A stretch of 26,266 bases of DNA, from positions 1 to 26,266 of the forward strand of contig JBIICS010000027.1 of NCBI GenBank assembly GCA_044238735.1, in the 5' to 3' direction. The position numbers and the translations under genes are program-made. This document shows, piece after piece, positions 1-8,600 of this stretch. This stretch comes from JBIICS01 sp044238735 (GTDB lineage: Bacteria; Bacteroidota; Bacteroidia; UBA4408). The notes beneath the pieces are model-generated. The model was not told the origin of the DNA and made no database searches. It saw only the letters and a program-made list of their open reading frames with translations. Position 1 is the stretch's first letter, and each line of letters starts with the position of its first letter.

Positions 1-1815
1 AAGTGCATCATCATACGAAATATAAATATCTACAGTATCACAATTAATTACACCGGCATCGGTTCCGTTTACACTCCAAGAGAGGGTTTGAGTTGAACCC
101 GAGGGATAAACAACACCGGTTGAATTGGGGCTTACAATCCAAAAAGGACCTGCTGCATCAACTTTTAATTGTTTAGTAACAGCGCAAATACCACCACCCC
201 CTAACTTATTATCGCGAGCAGTTAATTGAAAATTTAAGGTTTGAGCTGTAGTGGGGAAATTTTCCCCTAATGGGGTATACTGTCCCAATAAAAGATTAGA
301 TCGTTTTGGAAAAGTACGGGAGCTGTCGGTTACCGGAACAAAAGATCTAAAGAAAGGTTTATTTCCGGAGTTCCAAGTACCCCCGGCACTGGGTCCATTG
401 TCAATTTCCTCCCACGAAAAAGTAAGCGGATCGCCATCAGGGTCAGATGCCTTCCCTTCCAACGTAAACGATGTTTTAATAGGTATAGTATATACAACAG
501 GATCAACGGTAACTACCGGAGGGTTATTTCCGGTGTTGGTAACAACAGGACATGATTTACCACTCCCAACCGTAATGTAGTTAACTATTTCGTTATAACT
601 TACCGGATGAAAATAAGCGATACTGTTTCCTGCAATATTATCAGAGCCGCAAATACCAGCGTAACCCATAATAGTTACACCACTGCCGGGTTCTTGAGAG
701 GTGGAAGTATTTCTATTTCCATTACATGAACCCGTTTCGGAGGCAAACGTATGGTTACCGCCAAACTGATGCCCAATTTCGTGCGCAACATAATCAATAT
801 CATAAGGATCACCCACGGGATTAGGGCTTCCAGTAATACCACTTGCTTTAGAAGTACTTTTACACACACAACCTAAATTAGCCAGACCTCCACCACCGGT
901 ACTAAAGGTATGACCAATATCGTAATTAGCAGATCCGATGGTGGAGTTTATAACGCTTTGGCTCTCGCCTATCAAAACATTTCCATTGTTATTTCCACTA
1001 AAAGGATCGGCACTGGTATTATAAATTATTAATGTATCATTAGGTATTAAAACTAATTTAACAGCAACTTCGGTTTGATAAACCCCATCTACCCTATTAA
1101 CAGTAGTTACCACTTTGGATAATACCTGAGACTTAGTTGGGTTGTTAATTCCGGTAGCCCGCGTTGCATATTCATAAGTATTGGCAACAGCCAAACGATA
1201 GGTACGTAAGCTCGCACCCATACATGCTGCTGCAACGTTTTGGTAATAGACGTCTGTTTTTTGTAAATCCTCATTATCTTTGATTAATCCTACTTCGGAC
1301 ACTCTGTATTCCAGTGGTTTTTCAAAATCATGCTTGTAATAACTGATGTAATGAGAACGATCGTTATTAGAAAATGGATCAATATAAACATCACCTAATG
1401 GAGAGCGTATCATTCCATGAAATCCAAAATCATTCCAGTCTAACTTAGCAAATGCATACACATCGTCTATTCCCCAGGCATTATAAGTTTTAATATTAGG
1501 GTAGGTTTCACTTAACTTATCTGCCATTACCGGCGACTCCACCGCTTTAAACTTCTGTAAAGTACCGTCGGGCATTGGGAGATATAAGATAAAATCAGAC
1601 TCTTTTAATTGAACAGAATGCTCATTAGGAGCTTTAAATAAATTCGATTTAAAATTAAGTTCATCTATTTCGAAAACAGCATATTGTTTAGGGACTATAA
1701 CACGTGGCCCTTTAGACCTAAATTGGTTTTCTTCAATTTTTTTCCAGAAATTCTGTTGAGCTTCAGTAACACCTAAAAACCCCAGTAAGATGATGAAAGT
1801 ATAAATGTATTTCAT
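1..1815 (-). CDS. Secreted reprolysin-like zinc metalloprotease, 3' end outside window
   Basis: Read from the ATG at 1815, the frame stays open to the left edge (605 codons), so the C-terminus is missing. Residues 1-20 are a signal peptide (MKYIYTFIILLGFLGVTEAQ). The metzincin zinc site HEIGHQFGGNH (HExxHxxGxxH) is at residues 345-355, with zinc ligands H345, H349 and H355 and catalytic E346. A Met-turn (IMGYAG, M383) follows. After about residue 425 come PKD/cadherin-like segments (NPPVV, DPDGDPLTFSW) and then a beta-rich module (TLSWSVNGTD) that Bacteroidota cell-surface proteins often carry. In relatives the missing end is usually a T9SS sorting domain, but that cannot be seen here. The likely role is an extracellular endopeptidase. 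It lies downstream of murQ but behind murQ's terminator, so it probably has its own promoter; I found no clear TAnnTTTG for it. Confidence 0.88.
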   Translation of the reverse strand, partial: MKYIYTFIILLGFLGVTEAQQNFWKKIEENQFRSKGPRVIVPKQYAVFEIDELNFKSNLFKAPNEHSVQLKESDFILYLPMPDGTLQKFKAVESPVMADKLSETYPNIKTYNAWGIDDVYAFAKLDWNDFGFHGMIRSPLGDVYIDPFSNNDRSHYISYYKHDFEKPLEYRVSEVGLIKDNEDLQKTDVYYQNVAAACMGASLRTYRLAVANTYEYATRATGINNPTKSQVLSKVVTTVNRVDGVYQTEVAVKLVLIPNDTLIIYNTSADPFSGNNNGNVLIGESQSVINSTIGSANYDIGHTFSTGGGGLANLGCVCKSTSKASGITGSPNPVGDPYDIDYVAHEIGHQFGGNHTFASETGSCNGNRNTSTSQEPGSGVTIMGYAGICGSDNIAGNSIAYFHPVSYNEIVNYITVGSGKSCPVVTNTGNNPPVVTVDPVVYTIPIKTSFTLEGKASDPDGDPLTFSWEEIDNGPSAGGTWNSGNKPFFRSFVPVTDSSRTFPKRSNLLLGQYTPLGENFPTTAQTLNFQLTARDNKLGGGGICAVTKQLKVDAAGPFWIVSPNSTGVVYPSGSTQTLSWSVNGTDAGVINCDTVDIYISYDDAL

Positions 1816-1856
1816 AAAATAATTTTATTCAATGTATTTCAAATAAAAAAATCGTC

Positions 1857-1901
1857 CAAAAAAAGTATACAAACACCCCGTTAATGAGGAGTGAAATACT
1901 T
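1857..1901 (-). terminator. Intrinsic terminator after murQ
   Basis: On the minus strand, AAGTAT (1896-1901) pairs with ATACTT (1863-1868) and CACTCC pairs with GGGGTG with one G-U pair. A run of T follows (1857-1864 on the plus strand is A-rich). It lies 33 bases past the murQ stop and before the metalloprotease start. Confidence 0.55.
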
Positions 1902-1933
1902 TCTACAAAATTCAAAAAATTAAGCATTAAGCG

Positions 1934-2746
1934 TTATTTCAGACTTTTAAAATAATCAACGGCATTTCTAACACTCCCTTTTTCCAGCAAGTATTTATTA
2001 GCGGTTTCATAGTCTAAACCGGTTTCATCCATTACCATTTTAGTTCCCCTATCAACTAATTTGTTATTACTTAATTGCATATCCACCATTTTATTTCCCT
2101 TTACTCTGCCTAACTTAATCATGGCAGTAGTACTTAGCATATTAAGCACTAGCTTTTGGGCTGTTCCGGCTTTCATACGGGTACTTCCGGTAACAAACTC
2201 GGGACCTACCAAAACCTCTATGGGGTATTTAGCTACTTTAGCAACCGCACTACCCGGATTACATGTAATACACCCGGTACTTATTCCATTTTCGTTACAC
2301 TTCTGTAAAGCCCCTACAACATACGGTGTTGAGCCGGAGGCGGCGATTCCAATTACTACGTCATGATTATTAATCAAGTATTGGTCCAAATCTTTGAAGC
2401 CTTGTTCGGTGTCATCTTCTGCAAATTCCACAGCCTTTCTGATGGCCTTATCTCCACCGGCTATAATACCAACCACCAAACCGTGTTCTACCCCATAAGT
2501 TGGAGGACACTCCGATGCATCCACAATACCCAAACGCCCACTGGTTCCGGCACCCATATAAAACAATCTTCCGCCTGCTTTTAATTTTTCCACTATAATG
2601 TTTGCAAGTGCCTCAATTTGAGGGATAGCCTGCTGAACGGCCAACGCTACTTTTGCGTCTTCGTTATTAATATTCGTTAAAAGTTCCAGAACCGTCATTT
2701 GTTCCAGGTGATTATAAAGCGAGGTACTTTCGGTAATTTTTTGCAT
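1934..2746 (-). CDS. murQ: N-acetylmuramic acid 6-phosphate etherase
   Basis: It cleaves the D-lactyl ether of MurNAc-6-phosphate to give GlcNAc-6-phosphate in cytoplasmic peptidoglycan recycling. It is a SIS-fold protein of 270 residues, the usual length for the family. The family signature GAGTSGRLGIVDASECPPT is at about residues 65-83, with the acidic Glu in ASECPPT (E79). A second conserved Glu is in the FAEDD stretch (E110), and TGSTRMKAGTAQKL is further on. I chose the ATG at 2746 (MQKITES), which matches the family's N-terminus. The frame can be extended to a TTG at 2773, but those nine codons are the 3' arm and T-tract of the upstream terminator and are not conserved. No murK- or nagA-like neighbour is in the window. 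Confidence 0.95.
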   Translation of the reverse strand: MQKITESTSLYNHLEQMTVLELLTNINNEDAKVALAVQQAIPQIEALANIIVEKLKAGGRLFYMGAGTSGRLGIVDASECPPTYGVEHGLVVGIIAGGDKAIRKAVEFAEDDTEQGFKDLDQYLINNHDVVIGIAASGSTPYVVGALQKCNENGISTGCITCNPGSAVAKVAKYPIEVLVGPEFVTGSTRMKAGTAQKLVLNMLSTTAMIKLGRVKGNKMVDMQLSNNKLVDRGTKMVMDETGLDYETANKYLLEKGSVRNAVDYFKSLK

Positions 2747-2752
2747 AAATTG

Positions 2753-2790
2753 AAAATAAAAAACCCTCTTCAATTTAAAGAAGAGGGTTT
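2753..2790 (-). terminator. Terminator hairpin after DUF3127, abutting murQ
   Basis: An 11-bp perfect stem (AAACCCTCTTC at 2761-2771 with GAAGAGGGTTT at 2780-2790) has an 8-base loop. On the minus strand it is followed by TTTTTTATTTT. It ends the DUF3127 transcript and sits about 15 bases upstream of the murQ ATG, so it may also act as an attenuator for murQ. Confidence 0.8.
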
Positions 2791-2814
2791 AATTAACTTA
2801 TAAACGTTTAATGG

Positions 2815-3192
2815 TTAAAACGGTAGATCATCGCCTTCTGTTGCAACTGTATTAAAACTTGGTGCAGCTGGTGCTTGTTGATATTGTTGAGCCTGAGGAG
2901 CAGAGGAAGATCCGTTTACACCGTTTAATCTCCAAGCTTGTAAAGAATTAAAATATTGTTTAACACCTTGAGGATTAGTCCAGGTACGGCCTTTTAAATT
3001 AAACGACACATCTACAGAATCGCCAATATTAAATGGATCTAACAAAGTGGTTTTGTCTTGGATAAGTTCAAACTTAATGTACTCCGGGTATTGAGGATTT
3101 TCGCTGAATTCGATAACAAATTCGCGCTTACGAAACTTATCAGATACCACCTGTGTCTCAAACTTTTCGATTAATTTTCCTTGAATGTTCAT
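2815..3192 (-). CDS. DUF3127 family protein, OB-fold-like, with SSB-like acidic tail
   Basis: This 125-residue protein begins MNIQGKLIEKF and has the central GRTWTNPQGVKQYFNSLQAW motif typical of DUF3127, a small Bacteroidota family related in fold to single-stranded DNA-binding (OB) proteins. Residues about 97-115 are a flexible Q/A/P-rich linker (QAQQYQQAPAAP). The last residues are EGDDLPF. This arrangement of OB domain, disordered linker and acidic tip ending in hydrophobic-Pro-Phe parallels bacterial SSB, whose E. coli tail ends DDDIPF and recruits repair proteins. A nucleic-acid-binding role is inferred, not shown. It lies between the E1 gene and murQ, with its own -7 motif upstream and a strong terminator downstream, so it is probably monocistronic. 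Confidence 0.85.
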   Translation of the reverse strand: MNIQGKLIEKFETQVVSDKFRKREFVIEFSENPQYPEYIKFELIQDKTTLLDPFNIGDSVDVSFNLKGRTWTNPQGVKQYFNSLQAWRLNGVNGSSSAPQAQQYQQAPAAPSFNTVATEGDDLPF

Positions 3193-3222
3193 CTTAACTG
3201 ATTATTTAAATTTATTATAATT

Positions 3223-3230
3223 CAAATTTA
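3223..3230 (-). promoter_or_regulatory. Putative -7 promoter element for the DUF3127 gene
   Basis: The minus strand reads TAAATTTG, an exact match to Bacteroidetes TAnnTTTG, 30 bases upstream of the ATG. I see no clear -33 element. Confidence 0.4.
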
Positions 3231-3270
3231 TCACAAATAAACAGTGTGTAAAAATTAAGTTATTGACAGC

Positions 3271-5691
3271 TTAATAAATTCGGGGAAATTTTTCAGGATT
3301 TACCTCATGCATGAGCTCGTATACACCATCAAAAATATCCTCAACACTTGGTTTTGAAAAATAATCACCATCGGAACCATAAGCCGGACGATGTTCTTTA
3401 GCTGCAATTGTTTTAGGTTGAGAATCCAGGAAACGATAAGCACCTTGTTCCTCCAGTACTTTTTGCAACATGTAAGCAGATGCTCCACCCGGAACATCCT
3501 CATCCAACGAAATGAGGCGATTAGTTTTCTTAACGGATTTAACAATATCCTGATTTTTATCAAACGGTATTAGGGTTTGAACATCAATTACCTCCAACGA
3601 AATCCCAATTTCTTCAAGTTGTTTGGCTGCTTCCAAAGCATAACGGCAATTGGGTCCATACGTTATAAGCGTTACATCAGTCCCTTCTTTTAAGGTTTCT
3701 ACAACACCCAATTCTTGTTTAAACTCTCCAAAATTAAGAGGAGTTCGTTCTTTTAAACGATAACTGTTTAGAGGTTCAATAACTAAAGCGGGTTCATCAC
3801 ATTCCAGTAAAGCATTATAAAATCCGGCTGCTTTAGTCATATTACGGGGCACACAAACATTAATCCCTCTGCACGAGTGAACGATCATTCCCATTGGAGA
3901 GCCGCTGTGCCAGATACCCTCTAAACGATGACCACGAGTACGGATGATTACAGGAGCTTTTTGAGCACCTTTTGTTCTGTATTGAACTGTAGCAAGGTCA
4001 TCGCTCATAATTTGAAGTGCGTACAATAAATAATCCAGATATTGAATTTCGGCAATTGGTCTTAAACCGCGCATTGCCAAACCAATAGCTTGTCCCATGA
4101 TGGTTGCTTCCCTGATACCGGTGTCTGATACACGGTGTTCGCCATATTTCTTTTGTAAACCCTCAAGCCCTTGATTAACGCCACCTATTTTTCCACTATC
4201 CTCTCCAAAAATTAAAACCTCGGGATAACGTTCCAAAATTTTATCAAAATTATCTCTTAGTATTTCTCGGCCATCACAATATTTTTCATCAACAGAATAA
4301 TGAGGATCTACCTGAACAACCCTGGATATATTTAATGCGCTTTCGCTGTATAAATAGGAGCTGTAGCGATCGTAATTAGCTGCAACCTGAAGGTTATACC
4401 AATCAATCAATTTATTTCTTTGTACTGAATTTTCGTTACGAGTGGTACGAAGTGTTTTTCTAACTGAAGAAATTACATCTTTGCGCAAAGGTTCCGGTAT
4501 TGCTTTAAGATCATTAACCAACTTGGTTAAATTTTCGCTGTATGCTGAATTTGAGGCAAGTTGTAAGATTAAATCAGTTGCTTCATTTAACTCTGTTTTG
4601 ATTACTTCCAGATATTCTTTCCAAGCTTCGTTTTTAGCCTCTCTTACCGATTTCTTAGAATTAGCTTCTATTTCATCCAATTCTTCGGCAGAGGCAATTG
4701 CAGAATTAATAATCCATTCGCGCATTTTTTTAATACAATCGAATTCAGCTTCCCATTGCAAACGCTCTTTAGATTTGTATCGTTCGTGAGAGCCTGAAGT
4801 GGAGTGACCCTGAGGCTGTGTTACCTCATCAACATGAATTAAAACCGGCACATGCTCTTCGCGGCAAACTTTTGTGGCCTTTGCATAGGTTTCGCATAAG
4901 GCAGCGTAATCCCATCCGTTAACATAATACATTTCGTATCCGGATCCATTTCCTTCGCGTTTAAATCCTTTTAGAACTTCGGAAATACTTTCCTTGGTTG
5001 TTTGGTATGACTTAGGGACAGAAATACCATGCCCATTATCCCAAACACTCATCAAAAGAGGAACCTTTAAAACACCTGCAGCATTTATAGTTTCCCAAAA
5101 CAAACCTTCGGATGTACTGGCATCGCCAATTGTTCCAAATGCAATTTCATTTCCTTTATCAGAAAAGTTAGTCCAGTTGTGTAACAGGTCGTTTTGTTTA
5201 AAATATTTAGATGCCTGGGCCAGGCCTAGTAAACGTGGCATTTGACCGGCGGTAGGAGAAATATCAGGAGAAGAGTTTTTTATTTCCATTAGATTTCTCC
5301 AGGAACCATCTTCATTTAAGCTACGCGTACCAAAGTGACCGCCCATTTGTCGTCCGGCGCTCATCGGTTCTAACTCGGGATCGGTATGTGCATATAAGCC
5401 CGCAAAATATTCTTTTATTGTTAAGTTACCGGTAGCAAACATAAAGGTTTGATCGCGGTAATAACCCGAGCGCCAGTCACCCTTTTGAAAATGTTTAGCC
5501 ATGGCTATTTGAGGAACTTCCTTACCGTCGCCAAAAATTCCAAATTTGGCTTTACCGGTTAAAACTTCTTTTCGACCTAATAAGCTGGTCTCGCGACTTT
5601 CGTAAGCAATACGATAATCGTTTAATACTTCTTTTTTAAAATCATCGAAGGAAACATTTCCCTGGATATTTAAAGATTTGTTTTCGGCCAT
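3271..5691 (-). CDS. Fused alpha/beta 2-oxoacid dehydrogenase E1 component
   Basis: This thiamine-diphosphate enzyme catalyses the decarboxylating first step of a pyruvate or branched-chain 2-oxoacid dehydrogenase complex. Residues 1 to about 310 form the alpha part. Its ThDP/Mg site starts at GDASTSEG (189-196), with WDNGHGIS (217-224) as the distal Asn part, and a HSTSGSHERY loop is at 296-305. Residues about 310-460 are a long, charged, mostly helical connector. Residues from about 465 form the beta part (IFGEDSGKIGGVNQG, then RVSDTGIREATIMGQ with the catalytic-type Glu, then AEIQYLDYLLYA). It ends KEHRPAYGSDGDYFSKPS. The 806 residues exceed the sum of typical separate subunits because of the connector. 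Such fusions are common in Bacteroidota. The substrate (pyruvate or branched-chain) cannot be told from the sequence alone. No E2 or E3 gene is adjacent. Citrate synthase lies just upstream. Confidence 0.9.
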   Translation of the reverse strand: MAENKSLNIQGNVSFDDFKKEVLNDYRIAYESRETSLLGRKEVLTGKAKFGIFGDGKEVPQIAMAKHFQKGDWRSGYYRDQTFMFATGNLTIKEYFAGLYAHTDPELEPMSAGRQMGGHFGTRSLNEDGSWRNLMEIKNSSPDISPTAGQMPRLLGLAQASKYFKQNDLLHNWTNFSDKGNEIAFGTIGDASTSEGLFWETINAAGVLKVPLLMSVWDNGHGISVPKSYQTTKESISEVLKGFKREGNGSGYEMYYVNGWDYAALCETYAKATKVCREEHVPVLIHVDEVTQPQGHSTSGSHERYKSKERLQWEAEFDCIKKMREWIINSAIASAEELDEIEANSKKSVREAKNEAWKEYLEVIKTELNEATDLILQLASNSAYSENLTKLVNDLKAIPEPLRKDVISSVRKTLRTTRNENSVQRNKLIDWYNLQVAANYDRYSSYLYSESALNISRVVQVDPHYSVDEKYCDGREILRDNFDKILERYPEVLIFGEDSGKIGGVNQGLEGLQKKYGEHRVSDTGIREATIMGQAIGLAMRGLRPIAEIQYLDYLLYALQIMSDDLATVQYRTKGAQKAPVIIRTRGHRLEGIWHSGSPMGMIVHSCRGINVCVPRNMTKAAGFYNALLECDEPALVIEPLNSYRLKERTPLNFGEFKQELGVVETLKEGTDVTLITYGPNCRYALEAAKQLEEIGISLEVIDVQTLIPFDKNQDIVKSVKKTNRLISLDEDVPGGASAYMLQKVLEEQGAYRFLDSQPKTIAAKEHRPAYGSDGDYFSKPSVEDIFDGVYELMHEVNPEKFPRIY

Positions 5692-5713
5692 AAGTAATAA
5701 ATGCAGTATTATA

Positions 5714-5721
5714 CAAATATA
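5714..5721 (-). promoter_or_regulatory. Putative -7 promoter element for the E1 gene
   Basis: The minus strand reads TATATTTG (TAnnTTTG), with 22 bases between it and the ATG at 5691. A TTTTG lies 24 bases further upstream as a possible -33 element, at slightly long spacing. Confidence 0.45.
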
Positions 5722-5746
5722 ACTTAAAAAAGGTGGAAATCCTTAC

Positions 5747-5772
5747 AAAATATAGGCTTTGCCCTATATTTT
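5747..5772. other. Perfect 10-bp hairpin upstream of the E1 promoter
   Basis: AAAATATAGG (5747-5756) pairs with CCTATATTTT (5763-5772) around a 6-base loop. It lies between the citrate synthase terminator and the E1 -7 element. On the minus strand it is not followed by a T run, so it may be a backup terminator, a transcript 3'-end stabiliser or a regulatory site. Confidence 0.4.
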
Positions 5773-5801
5773 TACACTAAAAAACCCACCTCATTTTCAA
5801 C

Positions 5802-5829
5802 AAAAAAACCGCCCTTTTGAGGCGGTTTT
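5802..5829 (-). terminator. Intrinsic terminator after citrate synthase
   Basis: AAAACCGCC (5805-5813) pairs with GGCGGTTTT (5821-5829) around a 7-base loop. On the minus strand the stem ends in GGCGGTTTTTTTG, a textbook terminator 25 bases past the stop codon. Confidence 0.88.
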
Positions 5830-5853
5830 AAAGATATTTTGAATTATATCAAA

Positions 5854-7185
5854 TTAAGCTTTAGTAGCTGATTCAGCAATTTTCTTTTTAATCCATTCTG
5901 TAGTAACGGAGTTTGGACGTTCGATAGCATGGCCTAAGGCTCTGTCCCACACTAAAGAGGCTAATACACCCAGAGCACGTGAAACTCCAAATAATACCGT
6001 ATAGAAATCATATTCAACAACTCCGAAATGGCTTAATAGTGCACCTGAATGCGCATCAACATTTGGCCATGGGTTTTTAATTTTTCCTGTACTCTCTAAA
6101 ATTGGAGGAGCTACTTCATACACTAGTTGTACAATTTCGCAAAGATCATCAGTTTTACCTTGGCCTTTAATGTAACGATGGTAAAAATCCTGCTGAGCAG
6201 AAAAACGAGGATCGGTTTTACGAAGCACGGCGTGTCCGTAACCCGGAACCACTTTACCCGCTTCTAACGTTTCCTTAATGTACGTCGCAATCTGTTCTTT
6301 AGTTGGTAAACCTCCACCTAATTCAGTGCGTAGTTCTTGCAACCAATACAATACTTCCTGATTTGCCAGACCATGTAAAGGACCCGCTAAACCATTCATA
6401 CCAGCAGCGAAAGCTAAATAAGGATCAGATAAAGCAGAACCTACTAAGTGTGTAGAGTGAGCTGAAACGTTACCACCTTCGTGATCGCAGTGGATAGTCA
6501 TGTATAAACGCATTAAACGTTTTACATCAAACTCTTCGTAACCCATCATATGTGCCAGGTTTGCTGCCCAGTCTAATTTTGGATCTGGTTCGATGTGCAC
6601 ATCTCCTTTGTATTTTTTGCGATAGATATAAGCTGCAACACGAGGTAAACGAGCAATCAGATTCATTGAATCTTCGAAAACATAATCCCAGTATTCGGTT
6701 TTTCTGATTCCTTTTGCGTATGCCTTTGCAAATAAACTTTCTGTTTGCATAGCCATAACTGCTATGCTAAACATGGTCATTGGATGAGTTGAAGATGGCA
6801 ATTTATCTAACACGTCTAAAACATGTTTAGGCACAATACTTCTGCGCGCCCACTCGTTGCTGATGCTATGAACATCGTCATAAGTAGGTAATTCACCCAC
6901 TAACATTAAATAAAAAATCCCTTCGGGTAAAGGTTCAGTTCCACCTGGAGCTTTTGGAAGTTTTTCACGTAATTCAGGAATTGAGTATCCCCTGAAACTG
7001 ATACCCTCGTTAGGATCCAACTTAGAAGTTTCAGTAACCAAACCAATCATACCGCGCATACCCTGATATACTTGGGAAACGGTATATTCTCCTAATTTTA
7101 ATTCGCCATGTTCTTTTATGATTTGCTTTACATCTGCAGCCATTGGCATAGCTACTTCTTTGAATTTTTCTTTTAAGCGATCCAT
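5854..7185 (-). CDS. gltA: Citrate synthase, eukaryotic/mitochondrial-like type
   Basis: It condenses acetyl-CoA with oxaloacetate to give citrate, the first step of the TCA cycle. It has 443 residues. The catalytic residues are recognisable: H271 in GLAGPLHGLANQE, H318 in GYGHAVLRKTDPR and D377 in NPWPNVDAHSG. These match pig-heart H274, H320 and D375. The surrounding blocks (HCDHEGGNVSAHSTHLVG, VLFGVSRALGVLA) are far closer to my memory of mitochondrial citrate synthase than to the hexameric E. coli GltA type, and there is no sign of the E. coli-type NADH-binding N-terminus. The symbol is given by function; citA or cit would be equally fair. It lies 82 bases downstream of enolase with no terminator between them, so co-transcription is possible. 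Confidence 0.95.
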   Translation of the reverse strand: MDRLKEKFKEVAMPMAADVKQIIKEHGELKLGEYTVSQVYQGMRGMIGLVTETSKLDPNEGISFRGYSIPELREKLPKAPGGTEPLPEGIFYLMLVGELPTYDDVHSISNEWARRSIVPKHVLDVLDKLPSSTHPMTMFSIAVMAMQTESLFAKAYAKGIRKTEYWDYVFEDSMNLIARLPRVAAYIYRKKYKGDVHIEPDPKLDWAANLAHMMGYEEFDVKRLMRLYMTIHCDHEGGNVSAHSTHLVGSALSDPYLAFAAGMNGLAGPLHGLANQEVLYWLQELRTELGGGLPTKEQIATYIKETLEAGKVVPGYGHAVLRKTDPRFSAQQDFYHRYIKGQGKTDDLCEIVQLVYEVAPPILESTGKIKNPWPNVDAHSGALLSHFGVVEYDFYTVLFGVSRALGVLASLVWDRALGHAIERPNSVTTEWIKKKIAESATKA

Positions 7186-7267
7186 ATGATTATTTTTCTT
7201 AATAACGTTTGAAGATAGATAAAGGTTTTTACTAAAAAAAGGACTTTTGTTAAGTTTAGATTAATTA

Positions 7268-8551
7268 TTAAACATACTTAAACGAACGCCCCAAATATTT
7301 CGCTGAAGATCCAAGCATTTCTTCAATTCGGATGAGTTGATTGTACTTTGCCATGCGATCGGAACGAGAAGCAGAACCAGTTTTAATTTGACCAGTATTT
7401 AAAGCCACAGCCAAATCGGCTATAGTAGTATCCTCAGTTTCGCCGGAGCGGTGGCTCATAACCGCTGTATAAGAGGCGTTATTAGCCATTTGAACAGCGT
7501 TAATAGTTTCGGTTAAGGAACCAATTTGATTCACCTTTACTAAAATAGAATTTGCAACTCCGTTTTTGATTCCCTCGCTTAAACGCTTTACATTGGTTAC
7601 AAATAAATCATCTCCTACTAACTGTACTTTATCCCCAATTTTATCAGTTAAGTTTTTCCAGCCTTTCCAATCATCTTCGGCTAAGCCATCTTCAATGGAA
7701 ATAATAGGATATTTTTTTACCCATTTAGCCCAATATTCAACTAGTTCGTCGGAAGACATCGATTTGCCATCCGACTTATGAAAAACATATTTTTTCTTTT
7801 TAGCATCGTATAATTCAGATACTGCTGCATCCATAGCCACGAATACATCAACACCGGGTTTATAACCAGCCGATTCAATAGACTTTAATACGTAACCGAT
7901 AGCTTCTTCATTCGACTTGATATTAGGCGCAAAACCACCTTCGTCGCCCACGTTGGTGCTATAACCTTTGTCCTTTAAAACTTTTTTGAGGTGATGGAAA
8001 ATTTCGGTACCCATTCTTAAAGCATCCGAGAAGGTATCAGCACCTACCGGCATAACCATAAACTCCTGAAAATCGATACCGTTATCGGCATGTGCTCCGC
8101 CATTTAAAATATTCATCATGGGGATAGGAAGGGTATTAGCATTAACACCGCCAACATAACGAAAAAGAGGCATTCCGGATTCGATTGCAGCTGCTTTTGC
8201 AACCGCCATAGATACCCCTAAAATAGCATTTGCACCCAATTTTCCTTTATTTTCGGTTCCATCCAAGGCTAAAAGGGCTTCATCTATTTTATTTTGCTCC
8301 AGAACACTCATTCCAAATAAAGCTTCGTCTATTTTAGAATTTACGTTATGCACCGCTTTAAGCACTCCTTTACCCAGATACTTTTTCTTATCACCATCAC
8401 GTAACTCTACAGCCTCATGAGTTCCGGTACTGGCTCCGGAGGGCACTGCGGCTCTTCCGATAGCGCCTGAATCAGTTATAACATCTACTTCAACGGTTGG
8501 ATTTCCTCTGGAATCGAGGATTTGACGGGCAATAATTTGTTCGATAAACAT
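7268..8551 (-). CDS. eno: Enolase (phosphopyruvate hydratase)
   Basis: It interconverts 2-phosphoglycerate and phosphoenolpyruvate in glycolysis and gluconeogenesis in the cytoplasm. The length of 427 residues is standard. The start MFIEQIIARQILDSRGNPTV is the canonical N-terminus. Metal ligands are D241, E287 (SIEDG) and D314 (GDDLFVTN). Catalytic E204 is in GDEGGFAP and K339 in ILVKVNQIGS. The SHRSGETEDTTIADL signature begins at about residue 366. Its -7 element (8593-8600) leaves a leader of roughly 35-40 bases. It is divergent from the aminotransferase gene. Citrate synthase follows. Confidence 0.98.
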   Translation of the reverse strand: MFIEQIIARQILDSRGNPTVEVDVITDSGAIGRAAVPSGASTGTHEAVELRDGDKKKYLGKGVLKAVHNVNSKIDEALFGMSVLEQNKIDEALLALDGTENKGKLGANAILGVSMAVAKAAAIESGMPLFRYVGGVNANTLPIPMMNILNGGAHADNGIDFQEFMVMPVGADTFSDALRMGTEIFHHLKKVLKDKGYSTNVGDEGGFAPNIKSNEEAIGYVLKSIESAGYKPGVDVFVAMDAAVSELYDAKKKKYVFHKSDGKSMSSDELVEYWAKWVKKYPIISIEDGLAEDDWKGWKNLTDKIGDKVQLVGDDLFVTNVKRLSEGIKNGVANSILVKVNQIGSLTETINAVQMANNASYTAVMSHRSGETEDTTIADLAVALNTGQIKTGSASRSDRMAKYNQLIRIEEMLGSSAKYLGRSFKYV

Positions 8552-8592
8552 AAAATTATTTTAAAAGTGTAATGTAAAATATTTATGGGTTG

Positions 8593-8600
8593 CAAAGTTA
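8593..8600 (-). promoter_or_regulatory. Putative -7 promoter element for enolase
   Basis: The minus strand reads TAACTTTG, an exact TAnnTTTG, 41 bases before the ATG. I cannot see a clear -33 TTTG. Confidence 0.45.

Noticed and set aside
675..869. Minus-strand 64-codon frame
   Set aside because: It is out of frame with the metalloprotease whose zinc motif is read in the other frame over the same bases.
2747..2773. N-terminal extension of murQ to a TTG at 2773
   Set aside because: The extra codons are the terminator arm and T-tract, and the family N-terminus starts at the ATG at 2746.
4442..4789. Plus-strand 115-codon frame
   Set aside because: It lies wholly antisense to the fused E1 gene, with no domain or promoter.
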